A stretch of 64,000 nucleotides of DNA, from positions 14,632,001 through 14,696,000 of the forward strand of contig OZ017804.1 in NCBI GenBank assembly GCA_963969395.1, written 5' to 3'. The notes below the pieces were generated by a model that saw only the letters and a program-made list of their open reading frames with translations, was not told the origin of the DNA and did no database searches. Of this stretch, positions 36,491 through 52,224 are shown piece by piece (position 1 is the stretch's first letter; the number at the start of each line of letters is the position of its first letter). This DNA comes from Pseudoscleropodium purum (Eukaryota > Streptophyta > Bryopsida > Hypnales > Brachytheciaceae). The position numbers and the translations under genes were made by a program.

Positions 36491-38560
36491 TGCCTGAGTA
36501 GTTCAGTCGCATCCAAAGCCGCTGATACTTATAATATTTTTTGTGTTTTTGTTTTAAAACAACACATGAACATTCACGTGCAGAGAGACAGAAACGTCAG
36601 ATATTGAACAAGGCCGTGGATGTAACTTAAGTTCCCAGTTAATTGTGTATCCGTGCAATGAGCGTGCAGTCCAAACTTCCTTGCCTTCGAGCATCGCCAC
36701 TCGCATAATAGAGGCAACATATGTGTAATAACAGAAAGTATTGTACCCCTGAAATGTCAGAGCTTATGATTGTGGTGAAACTTGAAAGTCCTCTCTTGAA
36801 TGCTTCCTTTTTTCACTGAAAGTAAATGGAATTTTTATTTTTTATTTTTCATAGATTCACTCAGATGTCGTCTAAGTTACATGCCTTCAAATTTTCAAAT
36901 TCTTTTCTGAAAGCTTCAAATTCTTATGAATTTTTGAAGAAAAAACAAAGAAAATTCATATCATATACAAAATAAGCTCAAAAAATCTGAAAATTTCTCC
37001 ATTGGTGTATATTATGGTGTAGAACATTACAGTGTAGAACCAAATTTCCACATCATTCTATAATTAGAAACAAAATAGAACATGGTAATGGATTCAACGT
37101 TCAAGTGACTATAAAATATATAATTTTGAAATTTTACAAAAGTTCAAATTTAATTAGAAAATGAATTTAATGGGGTTTATTTTATTAGTTGGGATTAAAT
37201 TCAAAAAAGATAATTTTAAAGGCCAAAATTCAAATCAAGAGCAAAGTAGGTAGGTAGTATGAAATACACCAAATAGGCATCTTTTGTTATCAATGAATTT
37301 AGCACCTTATATATTTCCAAATAAAATTATAGTCCTTCAATGAAGGGATATACACCACTAAGTGATGCATACACATTGAAAGAATTCTCCCCCCCAAATG
37401 GATGAAAATCATCCATTTTCAATTACTTAAAGGCTTATTTGCCTATTCATTAACCACTTTTTAATTGCATCGATGTTTCATGGTTAACATAAGACTTCTT
37501 AGAGAGTAGATTTTTTTCCTTCTAAAAAATATGGGATCTTGGAGGCACATGTTTTATATCCTTGGATCTCTATACAAAATACATGATGAAGAAACTCTTA
37601 AATTACACCAACTCAATCATATAGTTTAGTTGGAGTACTTTGATAATTCTTCCTCTATTACAATAGTATTTCTTGTGGGTAGTTGCAAAGAAAGGGTGTC
37701 CGTTTTTTGTAGCGTTTTGCTAAAAACAGACTTTCTGTGACACAATACTATGAGTACAAAACAGAACAATTTCAACCATTGATAAAAAAAAATCGATGGC
37801 TAAAAGTATTGTTTTGAGTACTATAAGTACTTCTAAGTATTGAAATATTACCATTTAAAAAAATCCCGGATTGTCACACGAAATGGATACAATGAGGTAC
37901 AAATTAATAAAAAATAAAAAAATCATGATAATTTTTTTAAAAAATTGTCCATTTGTGAGAACTTCATGGTAATAATATTTAATATAAAAAAATTAAGCCA
38001 AAACCATCTTCACTCTTTAGAAATGTGCGTACAAGGACTCTTGTTTGCATGCATGTGGACGCTATAAAATAATGTTTTTTTAAGTTTTTTTTGGTGGGCA
38101 CATAAATTTCTAGTGTGGAAATATTCCACACAAATTTTAGCTTTACATCATCAATTATGGGTACTCCACAATACTAAAAACCCCTAAATCACAAAGTGTG
38201 ACAAATTAGCTAAATTAGAATTTAATTATAAATTTTTTTTGAAATTTAAAAAAAATAAGAATTCTCTTCATCAACAAGTTGGTCATCTTCAATAAAAAAA
38301 TTCAAGTACATTGAATTTATTCTCCAAAAGTTATGGCCAAACTAAACTACGCAACTCAAAGTGTAACAGAAAATAGGACCACTCTTTCTTGCAACTACCT
38401 TTATTTACTTTATATTCTCTCTAGATTCACTTTCTATTTCCATCAAGCTCTTTGTCCTCCTCATCTTTTGCACTTGTTGCAAGGTTGGATAGAAGTTAAA
38501 TATATGCATACTGATATAGCACAAACCAATCTGTGTTGGGTGATTGCAAGAAATACTTGT
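36491..38560. repeat. segmental duplication, copy 2
   Basis: A diverged partner of 33731-35110, offset by 2760 bp. The final part, similar to 35000-35110, lies at 38395-38560, after about 730 bp of inserted sequence that includes a dispersed repeat. Confidence 0.7.
37940..38380. repeat. dispersed repeat, copy 2 (inside duplication copy 2)
   Basis: Partner of 29180-29640. Its presence here and absence from duplication copy 1 suggests it was inserted after the duplication. Confidence 0.6.
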
Positions 38561-38599
38561 CCTTTTTGGCTCAAAATAGCCTTATTATTGGAGTACTGT

Positions 38600-41500
38600 G
38601 ACTTTTGGAATAAATTTTTTTTAATACAATAAAATATGGATAATTTGTAAAGCATTCATAATAGTATATGTGAAAAAGTTAGACTTAGAAAAATTTATCT
38701 CTAAAAGTTATGCACAACAAAAGAGGCCTAGAAAAATACAAGAAAATAGATGCTTTTGAATTTGATTTTTAGAAAATAGTAAAAAAAAAATTTAATTAAA
38801 TTTTTTTTCTAATCTTCTCTCTAGTTCCATGTAAATAAAACATTCATTGTAAAAAGTTTTCCCCTCTTCATAGTGCTTGAGCAAACAGTGTCCACTTTCA
38901 ACCCACATGCAACCTTTATATCAGGTTCTTTGCCAAAAATCTCATCAAAAGTCTATAGAATGTTAGCCCACCTATAACAAGTCAAAATCTTGGCTTAAGA
39001 ATTGCATTTCTAGTCCCCAAATAGGACTAAAACCCCCCAAAATAGCCGAGGTAGACATCCAATCGGGACCACTTTAAAAATAGTAAATTATTTTTAAGAA
39101 AATTGAAAAAAATATGGAATGTCTAGATCAACAACAAGCACCTCTCCACTAAATTTAAGATAAAACATATTTAAACCGCAAAAGTTATGAGGAAAAAACA
39201 CCTCCAAGGAGACCGAGTGGACATACAAAAAAGACAAGTGTTCCTTGCAATCACCTTGTTCTTTTCAAGAATCATCTCTTAGAAACTAAAGTAAACTATT
39301 TCATTCCAAGCCAAATGGTAGCAAGTCCATTGTAGGTAAAATTATATTATAGTAGTATCTTCTAAAAGCACCATCCACTTCAAATGGACCTTATAATTAG
39401 TTATAAAGTGAAATTCAAGTGGTTCTAAAATGGATATGTGATAGATTGTTAATGGGTTGAAGATAAAGTGGGAACAACTTAAAGTGTATCAAAGATCGCT
39501 TTGAGGTTTAAATGGTGATGGTTAAAGCATTTAGTTGGGATAATTTTAAAATGTAGTGGTAGGTGAAAATTTGTGCATTTAAATAATAAGTTAGCAAGTC
39601 AACTACTTTATTTGAAGAATCTAAAAATCAATTGGATACAAGTATGATTGCTTTAATGAACTTGCTTGTTACTTATTGTATATTTCCATGCTTATTCTTG
39701 GTTTCTTCATCTTCCTTTAATAGGCCGTATGTGGGTTGATTTTGCCAGACCTATTGTCATAAATAGGTGTTTAGGACTGAAAACTTTAAAAAATCATAAT
39801 CAATTTAATATTGCTTGAAAAATTATGAAACCACTTGTATAAGATGCTACATCCATTTATCTTTCTCTGAAAAATCAACAAAAACTCTTACAATCTACAG
39901 AAGCCTATGAAAAAGGCAAAACAACCCATAAATGGTCACTTTAAGAGCATACTACTTTAGTAGTGTACATTCAAGTTATGAAATGTGCTCCACAAAGTAC
40001 TATAATATTACTCAAAATGGGCTTTCTACTATTTGGCTTGGACTAGAGTGGTTTACTTTAAAGTATGCAAACTTGGAGCTTTGAAGGCAATCACATCCAC
40101 TTCCAAATCACTACTTGTAGATGGAAATTTAAAATTTAAACAAACATACCTGACAATTCAAACTAGCACCTCAGTATCCTTGTGCATAGAAAGGCAAGGG
40201 ATTTGAAATACATTTCAAGTGAGTGAAGAAGTTCACTAGTTAATTGTAAAAGACTTGAGCTCAAGAGGACTTTATCTATAATTATCAAATAGTAAGTGAG
40301 TTTGGTTTGATCAAAGTGCATTTGGGATTGAGAGACACGCTACAAATGGAGGAAGAAAAACAACTTCAAGCCTTGTTAAGCATTATTCATATAAAAAATT
40401 CATAAGATTATGTGCTAGAATTGTCCAATTAGAAATTTATCATGTTATAGTACAATATCCAATATGCTCAATACGATATTTGACCCAACTTACTACTTAA
40501 CGTAGTAGAAGGCTTCAAGAGGTGGCCTCCCACTACACGACATTCCTTAACAATGTTACAAATGGGGCTAAATTTAGCAAGTCCTCTATGAAAACCATTT
40601 TATAGCAACAAAAATATGAACATAGTAGAAATAATCATAAAGTAATCTAGACTTTGATCCACAATTGCAAGCTACTTCTAAGTTGTGGTCTTCACAATAA
40701 ATGTATTGAAGTCCACTTAGTCTTGAGCAATCCTTTTAGAGGGGAGTACCATAGGACCAAATTGCACCATTTCAAAATAAATCTCTACTATTTGATAGTT
40801 TTTTTTGGCTACAAATTTTCCATTTTTATTTAAAATATGGATGAAGTCTCCAAATTAGGATGAAAAAGTGCATGAATATAATTGAAAAATGTTTTTGGTC
40901 CAAAATATGGATGAATGTAGAAATACAATGCTTCACCAAATTTTAAGTAATTGTCATGCATCTTGGCACTTTCTCAAGAAGAAATGAAAAGCCCTTGCCT
41001 TGAGATAAGCTCTAGACTTTTAATTCTTGTCCGGAGTTATGATCCTTCGTCCTACATGCTAAACGCTTGAGAATTCTCACTAGTGGAAGCAAAGTCAAGG
41101 ATAGAAACTTATAAGAGCTCTATTTGAGATCCAAAAATAGATTGAATTCTCATTGATGGAAATCGAAACTAGGGACAAATTGAAATTGAAAAGAACTCCA
41201 TTTGGAACTAAAAAGCAGATTTGATCTTCAATTTTATGTTTTTTTGGCTATTCATAAGGAAATATTCTTTAGTTTCTTATAGTGGTTTTTCTAAGAAAAG
41301 AGTAAGTCCTTTATTTCCTCACTCCATTCTAGAATATTTTGAGGGATGTTGCTTTTGCAATATTTTGCAAATTTTGCAAAAATTAGAAAAAGAAAAATAG
41401 TTTCCTTCCACTTTATGATTAACTCTAGTATCAAACTTTGGATTCTTAGTAGATTTAGTATAGGTTTTAGTAACTTGAGTTGATTGTGAAGCTGAGAAGG

Positions 41501-42862
41501 AGAGAGAGCTTAGAACTGGATGAATTGAATTGTCACGGAGGGATTGTAGTCCAGGTCCTAAACTTTAAATTCTACCATTGTGTTATGACCCTTTGAGTGA
41601 GTTTTTGCACTTGAATCTAGTTACAAAATCCCACATTGTACACTTCTAACACTTGAGCGAGTCTCTGTCTCTTTTGAGAGCATAACTAAATAACTTCCAT
41701 CAATTTCTAGAGGAATCGAGGAAGCTTGGGAGATACCACGCATACTTCATAGCTACCATGGAGTAATGATAGTTTTGGCACTATTCCTACTTGATTGGCA
41801 TGTACATAAAGAGACTAGAGTTTTGATAGTTTCTCTAGAAAAGTTTCACGTTTATAAGGTGCATTGGATTAATAGGTTAACATCCATGATGCAAGCAACA
41901 ACTGTCTCTACAATTGCTAGCATTTTTGCTAGTCTCCCTTTTACAATTGTTGTTAATGGAGGCTTGAGTTTGGGAGCTCTTTTAAGCCAAGCTGACATTT
42001 TAGTCAACTGTGCCTTGTTCAATGTGACATACTAATATGATGTTCATTAAGACCTGGAAAATTTGCAACTCAAATCTAGAGTTGCCATTGCCTTTGGCTT
42101 AGTTAGAAGTGAGAGAATGGTTTCCATCTCCCTTTAAAGAAATTCCAGTCATTTGACACTCAAAACTCTTCGTTCCCTTTTTTCAATAGAGTAGAATTCC
42201 TGTAGAACTTTGGTTTTGCATCATGACATTTGTCCTTCTTTACAAATAGAAAATCTCTTATTGAAAGATTGTAGGGATAGTGTACTTCTTGGAATTGAAT
42301 AGGAGCTAGGGACCAAATCTACAATGTTTTCTTCTAGTGATAGAGTTGATTATTTGAGAATGTTGTACAAGATCATTGCTGGTACTCAGTCTAAGTTTGC
42401 TTACGATGTTTGCACAAGTGCTTAGTATACTACACAAGCTCTTTTTGGATTTTCTGAAATGGACGTCGATAGTATTCTGAAGGCAAGTTTAGTTAGTGGA
42501 GAGAGTGTGTTCATCTTCCTAACTGAGGCAATAGCATTAGATTGTTGTCTACAAGAGAATGTCCTTGGTCCTTTTTCTCTTAAAGAAACAACTTTAGTTA
42601 CTACAATTTCAATCTCAACTCATTCAATAATGAGGGAATAGGTCCTCTGAAAGTATTTTTCATTTTTGCTTCTCATTCAAAACTGCAAAAGCTTCCATTT
42701 CCAGAACATTTCCTTCATTTCATCATGCATATTAGCCTAGGAATGACTTCAATGAGAGGAATTTTCAATTAAGTAAAAAATATATTGGATTTGTGTTTCT
42801 TATTAGAACATTTTCACTATTGAGATTGATATATCTTAAATTCATTCCAAAGTATTAGTGAT
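38600..42862. other. AT-rich stretch, nothing recognised
   Basis: About 4.3 kb with only short frames, for example plus 41766-42035 (89 codons, hydrophobic). No family, LTR, TIR or RNA gene was recognised. Confidence 0.35.
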
Positions 42863-42865
42863 TTA

Positions 42866-44065
<1,200 letters not shown>

Positions 44066-44068
44066 TTA

Positions 44069-45379
44069 GATTCTCTTTTATCATGTACCACCTTCCATTT
44101 AGGTTTTTATTTTAAGATGAATAACAAATTATTTTTTGTTCAATTTTTTTTCATATTTTTTCAATCCACTGATTACCATCATGCGGACTAAGATGCACAA
44201 GTAATGGGGTATATGGTTTTTTCTAAAATATTGAAAGACAAAACTTTACCTTTGGTAAGGGCTAGAAAAAACTGATTTTTGAAGTTTAGACATGATAATC
44301 TCGCTATCAATAGAGGTTTGCATTCTGAAATTTTAGGAAGATACACTCAAACAAGTTTAAATAAAAATATCATGTGGTTGGATTCATAGTAAAATACAAA
44401 GGATGAAGATTTTAGCCTTGCTTTGCCAAAGAGTATTTTGAAACTTATTTTGGCCTCTAAACATCAAAGAACTTTAGGGATTAAATGCAACTATAATCAA
44501 TTGAGTACAAATTACTTTAGAATTTCATCTTTGATAAACATTGAATGATTATTTTTTGAAACTAGAGGAGCACAAACTTTAATTTCATCAAATAGTAATT
44601 TTGTCCTTTACATTGCTAAGTTTAACATTGGGATTGAATAGTGTTCATATGATAGAAGATATTTTTTTCCCTTAAATTTGGGCTACTTTTGAGGGTAGGT
44701 ATAAGATTACAGGATTTTGCTACTTGACTTGGTGAATTGAACATTTGTGGTGCATAGGATTCCCACCAAACACATTATCATTTTTATAAAATCAAATTCA
44801 GTTTTAACTCTATATGTAGATATAAGGATTTGCCATTGGTGAGTTGAAAATTTAATTGAATAGGCTTCAAAATCCCAAACTCCCTTATTTAATTTTCAAG
44901 CCCACTTACTTTTGAATCCAAATTAGGCATAAATGCAAGGGTGCCAAATTTTTTTAAAAGAGGTATTTCCAATACAACAATTACAAATTTGGGGCATGTA
45001 GGACTTTGATGCTTGGGTGGTGCACAAATGCATATGCCTACTTACTCATGGAAGCAACATCTTCCTAATATCACTTGAATTGAAGATTTAGAAATGACAT
45101 ACTTTTTTGAGATACGACCAATTGCATTGGAGATAGTTAGTACCTTGATTTGTATAGATCATGAGATTGAACTAGTGTTTGTAGGATAACAATTGAGCAA
45201 TTAGCTTTTAGTATTCATATGTGCAATATTGGATGGATTTTCTTATCTATATACATGATTGGATTTGTTTGTGTGAATTGGGATTCACCAATATCCTTAG
45301 AGGCCACCAAAATCTACTAATATACAAAAATCAAATAGAGATCTTAGATCGAAGCTAGTTGGAGGGCACTTTAACTAGA
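44069..45379. other. AT-rich stretch, nothing recognised
   Basis: No gene or repeat ends were seen. Confidence 0.35.
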
Positions 45380-47830
45380 TTGACCATTTTTCACTAGTTG
45401 GAGAAGAGGAGGTTGATCTCACTCAATCATTCACAACAATGGATCTGGATCCTACAGATCTTGTAGGCTATTAAGGCATCCTAACACTTGAAGATGAATC
45501 TAGTTGAGAACCCTTTGTACTAGATTTAGATTTGATGATGTTAGCAAGAGGTTTGTCAATTGTGGTCCCTTGCAAATTTAGGGAAGTATTAATCCCTTAT
45601 AACTTACTTAATTTGATTCGTTGAATCTTAGGAGGATGATCTTTTAGCTTATATGGAGAAATTTGAAGAAATCCTTATTTCTAGTTTAGTGATTGACTAC
45701 AGATATTACTTAATTTGGTTTCCAAAAACTCTTGTAGAAACTGCTCACTTGTACTAAATACTATATGATATAGGATTCTTTACTACTTGGTTGCAATTGT
45801 AGGCCGCCTTTTTATAATATTTCTTATTTGAAACTGGATAGCAGTAATTAAGCCTTAATAATCCCAAATAGCATTGAAAGAGGGGCAACTAAGGACATCA
45901 CAACATATGTTTGTCAATCTTAGATGGTGTATATTTGCTATGTGGAAGATTTCTTCAATGATGGAACCATCCACCACCACTTTATTCAAGGAGTTGATTC
46001 TACATTAATTATCTAAGACATCATGTGAAAAAGATCTATAATTCTAAAAGATGTATGAGTGGCCCTAGAAATTGAGCTAATTGACAAGGAGAATAAATAT
46101 ATGGTAAGGTTGATAGAGGAACCTATTCCTAATACATATCAAGTTTCTAGACCTTTAAAATATCAAAATTCTCCTCTTAAAGGGACTCCAATGCCATTAG
46201 CCAACGAAGAACCCATGTTCATGTTGTTGGCCCCTAACAATAAACTAGATCAACTCTGTTTGGAAATGAGACAAGTTGCAAATGAAATGACAAGCTTAGT
46301 GCAAAAATTGACATAGAAGATGGCATGCTTGGTTTGAGGACAAAGGCATCAAGATCCAACAATTCACCATGAGTTTAGAAGCACATTCAATTGGATTTTG
46401 ATGCAAAAGCTACGACCAATCCAATTACACACTTCTATTTTGTTCACTGTTAAAAGACAAACATCAACTACAATAGCAACAAGCGCAAGGACCACAACAA
46501 CTATATCCTTATTTTTATTCAAACACCTCAAATTAGGTCAAACTTAATGCCTTTTTGATAGATTGTTGAGTCTTCTATACCCTTCTTATAGAAATAGACA
46601 TGTTTCTAAATAGTAGTGGGTAGAGAATAATGTTGTTTGTAAACAGTGTGGAGATTATCACCCCTACTAATTAGTGTAAGTTTATGGATAAGGTCATATA
46701 GTTGAATCTCCCTCGTGGAGATGATCCTAAATAAGCTCAAGATAATCTAAAGGTGTTTGGTTTGTAGAACCAAGAGAAGTAGCCGGTTTGCCTAACATGT
46801 ACTATGACCATGATAACAATAGGTAGACCTAAAAATCCCTATTGCACTACAAATTGTCTAAGGAGTTATTCTTTTGGCAATAACACAAAGTATGCAAGTT
46901 GTTACCATGTTAGGTTTGAAGATGTTAGAATCAAAGAGATCTTTAGGTCTAATACTATTCAAACTTTTCTTCGTGTAGAGATTGGAATCCTTGATGAGGA
47001 GAAAATTCAAACCTCATTACGTACAATGGTAGTTACTAAAAGAGAAGCAAAAACTAATCCTCCTCCCGCTTAGCTAAACTAGACGATGCAAAAATTCTCA
47101 GAGTCTTACTTAGTATTATATATTTACACTCATTTCAAGGATCATCTCACTTCTTAGATTTGCAAAATACTTTGGCAACTGTGACCAAAGAAGTGAGGTT
47201 TGATTAAAATCCTCCAATGCACGTCAAGCTAGATGGTGATGAATATCAAATTTGTTTTGACTAATGCTCTTTATCCTTCTCCCACTCTTAAGACTAGACC
47301 TATACTGCATAAAACTATTAACCCCTCTATTCTATACAACTTGGAGAAGAACTTGGCTAGAGCCAAGGCTAACAATTTTTTTTGATAATTGGTCCAAATA
47401 GCCCCTCATTACAAATGCTATGATCATTTTTCTTTGAAAATGTTTTCACATCTATATGTGCTTCAAGTAGATGGTTTTGAAGTTATTAGTTTCAAACATA
47501 TTATTGAGGAATGGTTATAGAAGGCTAGAAATGGCACAACTTTGTAATTCTACATTTATTATTGAATACAAAATTCTTAAGCCTCATATCCAAATTTTTG
47601 AAATGAAATAAGTTGATAGGTGTTTAGTAAAGTAATATTTGGATTTGAATAATCACTTGAAGACTTTGCTAAAGTTATTTGGATTTGGTAGGACCATATA
47701 TATCATCTTCCATGGTTATAGGATACCTATGATTTCCAAAGTCATAGATAATAACATCGTATTCATTAATTTGGGAGTAATGGACCCTCCAAAAATAATT
47801 TTATCCATTTGTACCTCTAAAACATGAGGT
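45380..47830 (+). pseudogene. decayed retroelement-like coding region (tentative)
   Basis: The plus strand shows coding-like residues across many stops and shifts: TTWLQL and a Phe-rich block near 45790 that resembles a gag core, VVCKQCGDYHPY near 46630, a 90-codon frame at 46804, and NLEKNLARAKANNFF with VQIAPHYKCYDHF near 47340-47440. No catalytic reverse transcriptase or integrase motif could be read. A gypsy-type origin is a guess. Confidence 0.3.
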
Positions 47831-48309
47831 TCAATAAAATAGATAAAAGTTGGAGGGTACTCAATTCCTTAGTTATAAGTATAAATTTCTATTAAAATGA
47901 GAGTCCATGCAATCACACTCTATTGTGCAAAGTAGGATTTAAAGTTATAATAGAGATTTATTATATAAGTGTGTATTGTGTACCTTCTTGAATACCAAGT
48001 CATGAGATGAAGGGTTGGTTGTAAAGGGCTATGTATCTCATCTAGGTGGTCCAAGTTTGATTTTTGTTGAATTTGTGTGAGCGACTACGAGACATACATG
48101 ACTTGGTGTTGCTTAGTGAGCTTGAATGGCAAGAAAATTGTAACAACCAACTAGCCCCATTCCAAAAATTGTGACAAGTAAGATAGTGTTAACAAATAAA
48201 AAGTAGTCCTAGCCACTACCTATTTTTGTAATTATCTAATATTTTCTAAAATCATTCATATTCGATTTTAAAAAATGACTCAAACAAAGATAGAAATAAT
48301 TTCATAATG
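47831..48309. other. AT-rich stretch, nothing recognised
   Basis: Non-coding, leading into a compound microsatellite. Confidence 0.3.
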
Positions 48310-48340
48310 TATGTGTGTGTGTGTGTATGTGTGTGTATAT

Positions 48341-48413
<73 letters not shown>
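48310..48413. repeat. compound GT/AT microsatellite
   Basis: A short GT run with interruptions is followed by about 33 AT units. Confidence 0.95.
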
Positions 48414-48416
<3 letters not shown>

Positions 48417-49000
48417 AAATGTTCTTGCCATGCAAAACACTTCATATAATATAGGGCAAACAATCTCAATACAAATATATGAAATTAAACCATAATACTC
48501 TATTTAATCTATACCATGTACTACAATACTTAATATGAAATATTCTATTCATATGCTAAATCAAAACACGGAAACAAAACATGTCATACATACTACCAAA
48601 TGTGATTGCCCATATAAGATACGAAATATTTCTACAATGCCTTGAATATGCTCAATTAGAGTTGTACAAAACCAAGTCCCCATTGATAACATCAATTTGA
48701 GCAGATGGGATTTTAAGGACACATTCCACTGTGTCCTTCTTGACCCTAGACTTCTAGGCTGTCATCAAAGAATTTGTGTCTACCCAGACCGAATTCCAGA
48801 GTTGTCTTAGACGTTTGTTTTTTTGAAAATCACATCCAAAAAGCGGACATCCAGACGTCCTAGATTTTGCAAGCATTGGATTTTGCATCATTGAATCAAA
48901 AGCAACATCATTTAATTAAAGGCAACTCATTGAATCAAAAGCATTGGAACACCTTGTTTCTAAACTACCCTTAGTTCATACCTCTTCTACGATTTAATTT
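48414..49000. other. AT-rich flank of hAT copy 2, ends not found
   Basis: A short AAGCGGACATCCAGACGTCC patch at about 48840 resembles the GTCCGG motifs at the hAT ends, but no CAGGGTTGAC terminus or TSD was found. Confidence 0.3.
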
Positions 49001-52000
49001 CTAAGGGCGGTAATCAGTGTCTTCTTTCACTTCTGCCCCACTACTATAGTCTTTTGATGTCCTTCCATCGTCTTTAGTGTCAGACATGTTATCTTCATCA
49101 TCTGATGAAGGTAACTAGCTTCCCCTTCCTTTTTCTTTCACTTTCCTAGATATAAAAGCTCTTGTTGACTTGCCCGTCTTCATCTTCTTCTCCATTTGTA
49201 TCAAAGTTTTTCCTACACGTTCTTGAAGACAATCAATTGCTTTTCCTTTCCTTTAGGGAAGTACGATAGTACCCTGATGTTTATCAAGGGGAGGTCTTCC
49301 TACATGTGCTTTCTTCCTTGGAGAGATAGCAAACAGCTCCATTACTTGTTTGCTCTTATCTTTAATAGATTCCTCAAGCATTGCTTCTCTTGTTTGTCGT
49401 CCTTTGTTGTTGCATGCCTCTATATCATTTACACATTGTAATTTAGTGTTCAATGGCTTCATAGAAGATTGTAGTGGGAAACCCTATGTTTTCTTCCACA
49501 TTGCATCCAATGTCTCATTGTCATTGCTAGTATTGCTTGAAGAAATGTTGGAAGCCTGCATTCAAAATTGCGAACTTTTTGAACCCAACAAAATGGTACT
49601 TTGGGTGTTGAATAGTGCCTGAGGAGCTATTGGACGACTGGTACATGGCAGGGGTTGCGAACTTGGAATGCTTTCTTTCATGCCTTGGCCATTGTGGAGT
49701 AGGTTTGGGCTTCCGCATTCTATCAACTTTGAAACTATATTGTTTATTGTTAGTTGTGCAGTAGGATCTAGGGTACTAGGTTCCCCACTACTCTTGCTTG
49801 CCAATCCGCCTTCAAACTCCAAGGTTGTCTTGTCTACATTCATTTCCTCATGGTCATTCAGTTCGTCATTCCTTTCTGAATGAGCCATTGCTACAAATGG
49901 AGACTTTTCACTTCCAAGCAATTCATCTCTTTAGGAAGTACCATCATTTGCAATCATAATCCCAATTTCAGTTGTTGTTTGAACATTTATATCATCCTTG
50001 TTTGCCAAAACCAATTCGCTGCTTAGAAAGTGACTTCTATCTAAAAATCTTGTTATAGGAGGTACATCTTTGTCAGTTCTACAATGACCTTTGTCTGGAG
50101 GAAAGGCACACTTGTCTCCATTATTGTTGCCCATATCATCATCGTGCATATTCAATCTATCACCATTGCCATTTTACATGTCTTTGTTCATATCTTCTTC
50201 TTCATTAGATACTAGGTCGTCATCACTTGTTTCTTGTCCATCTTCTAACTGCTCTTTGTCTTCACCTTGTTTGTCATTTCTATCAACGACAACATTTTCT
50301 TCGTCTTCATTGTCATCACTGCTCTGGTCGTCCCCAATAGGCCCCTTGGATTCCTCCAACTCTGCATTCTCACGGTACCACTTCTTCTCATCTTTCTCTT
50401 TTGATGTGGCCAAGACTCTTGAATTTGTGTACCCATACACCAAATCCATTGCTCTCTTTATTTTTAACTTGTTTTAAGATTTGCTGTGAATAGAGGAATA
50501 GCTACTCCAATTTTGTTCACATGAAGATGAAGATATTGGTTGGCCCAATATTCTCCTTGCAATTGGAGCAATGAGCTTTCTGCATACACCTTCAAAATTC
50601 CACCAAGTGTGCGCTAATAACTTTGAGTCACTTGGATCCAACATGTTGTAGAAAGGAGGCTCCCTATGTCAAAAAGCCATGAACTCCTTCACGACATCTG
50701 CGTATTCCTCAGGTTTACATATTCACATGAGAATATGCTTGCATGACTATCATTGACTAAATCTTTATTGTGAAGAAGGTAGGGATTTAAAATAGCTCCA
50801 ACACATTGGAGATTAGTCTCCACCATTTCCCATCAAACTTGGAACGCCCACTTTAGTGGTTTGGTTGGTATGGGACCTAATTGATAAGACAAATTTTCTA
50901 AATCTGCCACATGTTTTCATATTTTCTTCATAATATGGAGAACCTTACTTGTGCATGGAGTCTTTGCATCTAGATCACGTAGGCTATACACAACGGGGCC
51001 CACCAACTGAATAAAATTGGTGCATCGCTGCTAGAATTGGACATCCTTTATTATCCTCTTCACACGTTGAGCCATTTTTTTACCTTTCTTTTCATTGTCT
51101 ATCAAGTTCCTCGCATATGCTTTCCAACTTAGGTCAGTCCTGCTTTGTTTTAGTGCTCCCTTCACCTTCTTCAAATGCTCCAAAGCAACAAAATTCGAGG
51201 CAAAGCTTGTTTCCCCTAGCATCAACAAATTTAGTTCCTTTTTGTAACTATGAAATATTGCAAGTAACATATGTCACTTCTTGAAAAATGTAAAAACCAT
51301 ATAGGCTTGCAACACTACATCCAACACCCAATTTTCCTTTCTCTAGTCTTTGAGTAACAAATTCAAAATGTAGACCACACAACATTGAAAAGAAATATGT
51401 GAATATTTCCCCATTATAATTTTACATGCTTTAGGGTTCATAGGAGCATTGTTCATTGTTATTTGCACCAGATTTGGCGGCCCCACCTTCTATATGAATT
51501 CGTCCAAAATAGATGCCAAGTACTTTGCAGTTTTTTCAAATGCACTTGTGTCCACTAATTTCAAGAATTGCTCTCCTACGGAAGATACGAGCATGACATT
51601 TACCAATGACCGATTCATAACTGAGCTCCATCCATCAATAGACAATGTTGCTCCAAACTTTTGATATTGTCCTTAGTCCTCTTATACAACTTCACTTGAA
51701 TGTTTGCCTTCGCTTTGTCTAACAATTTTGTTTGTAAAGCAAGGTACAATGGAGGGGTGCATGGCCTTTTGAGCTCCGCTATTCTCTTCACTACTTCTTT
51801 GAATACTTCACTTTGGGCTACTATGAATGGTATGTTTGCCAAATAGAAGAAATTGGCCTACAACATATTCAAATTCTGTCTACTAGCTTCTTCAAAACCA
51901 TTTGCTAGCTGGCATTATTTCTTCGAGGCCTAGTGATGGAAGAGGGTGGAGTTCCATGTTGGCTTGATGTTTCTGTGCTTTGGTTTATCCCTGAAGCTAA

Positions 52001-52224
52001 ACAAACTGTTTGTCCTAGTGTTGTGCACGAATCTTTTTGTGTTGAATGTTTCGAGTCCCTTCCATTTGGTGTGTTGCTTGCACCTATTGCAAGATTTTCG
52101 CCATCTACATTCTCAATATCCGATCTTTGTGGGAACAATCCATTACAATAGAGAAAAAGAGTTTGTACCGCAGATGACAATTTTGTACATGTGGGAGTAT
52201 GGAAACTCAAATAAGAGAGTCTAG

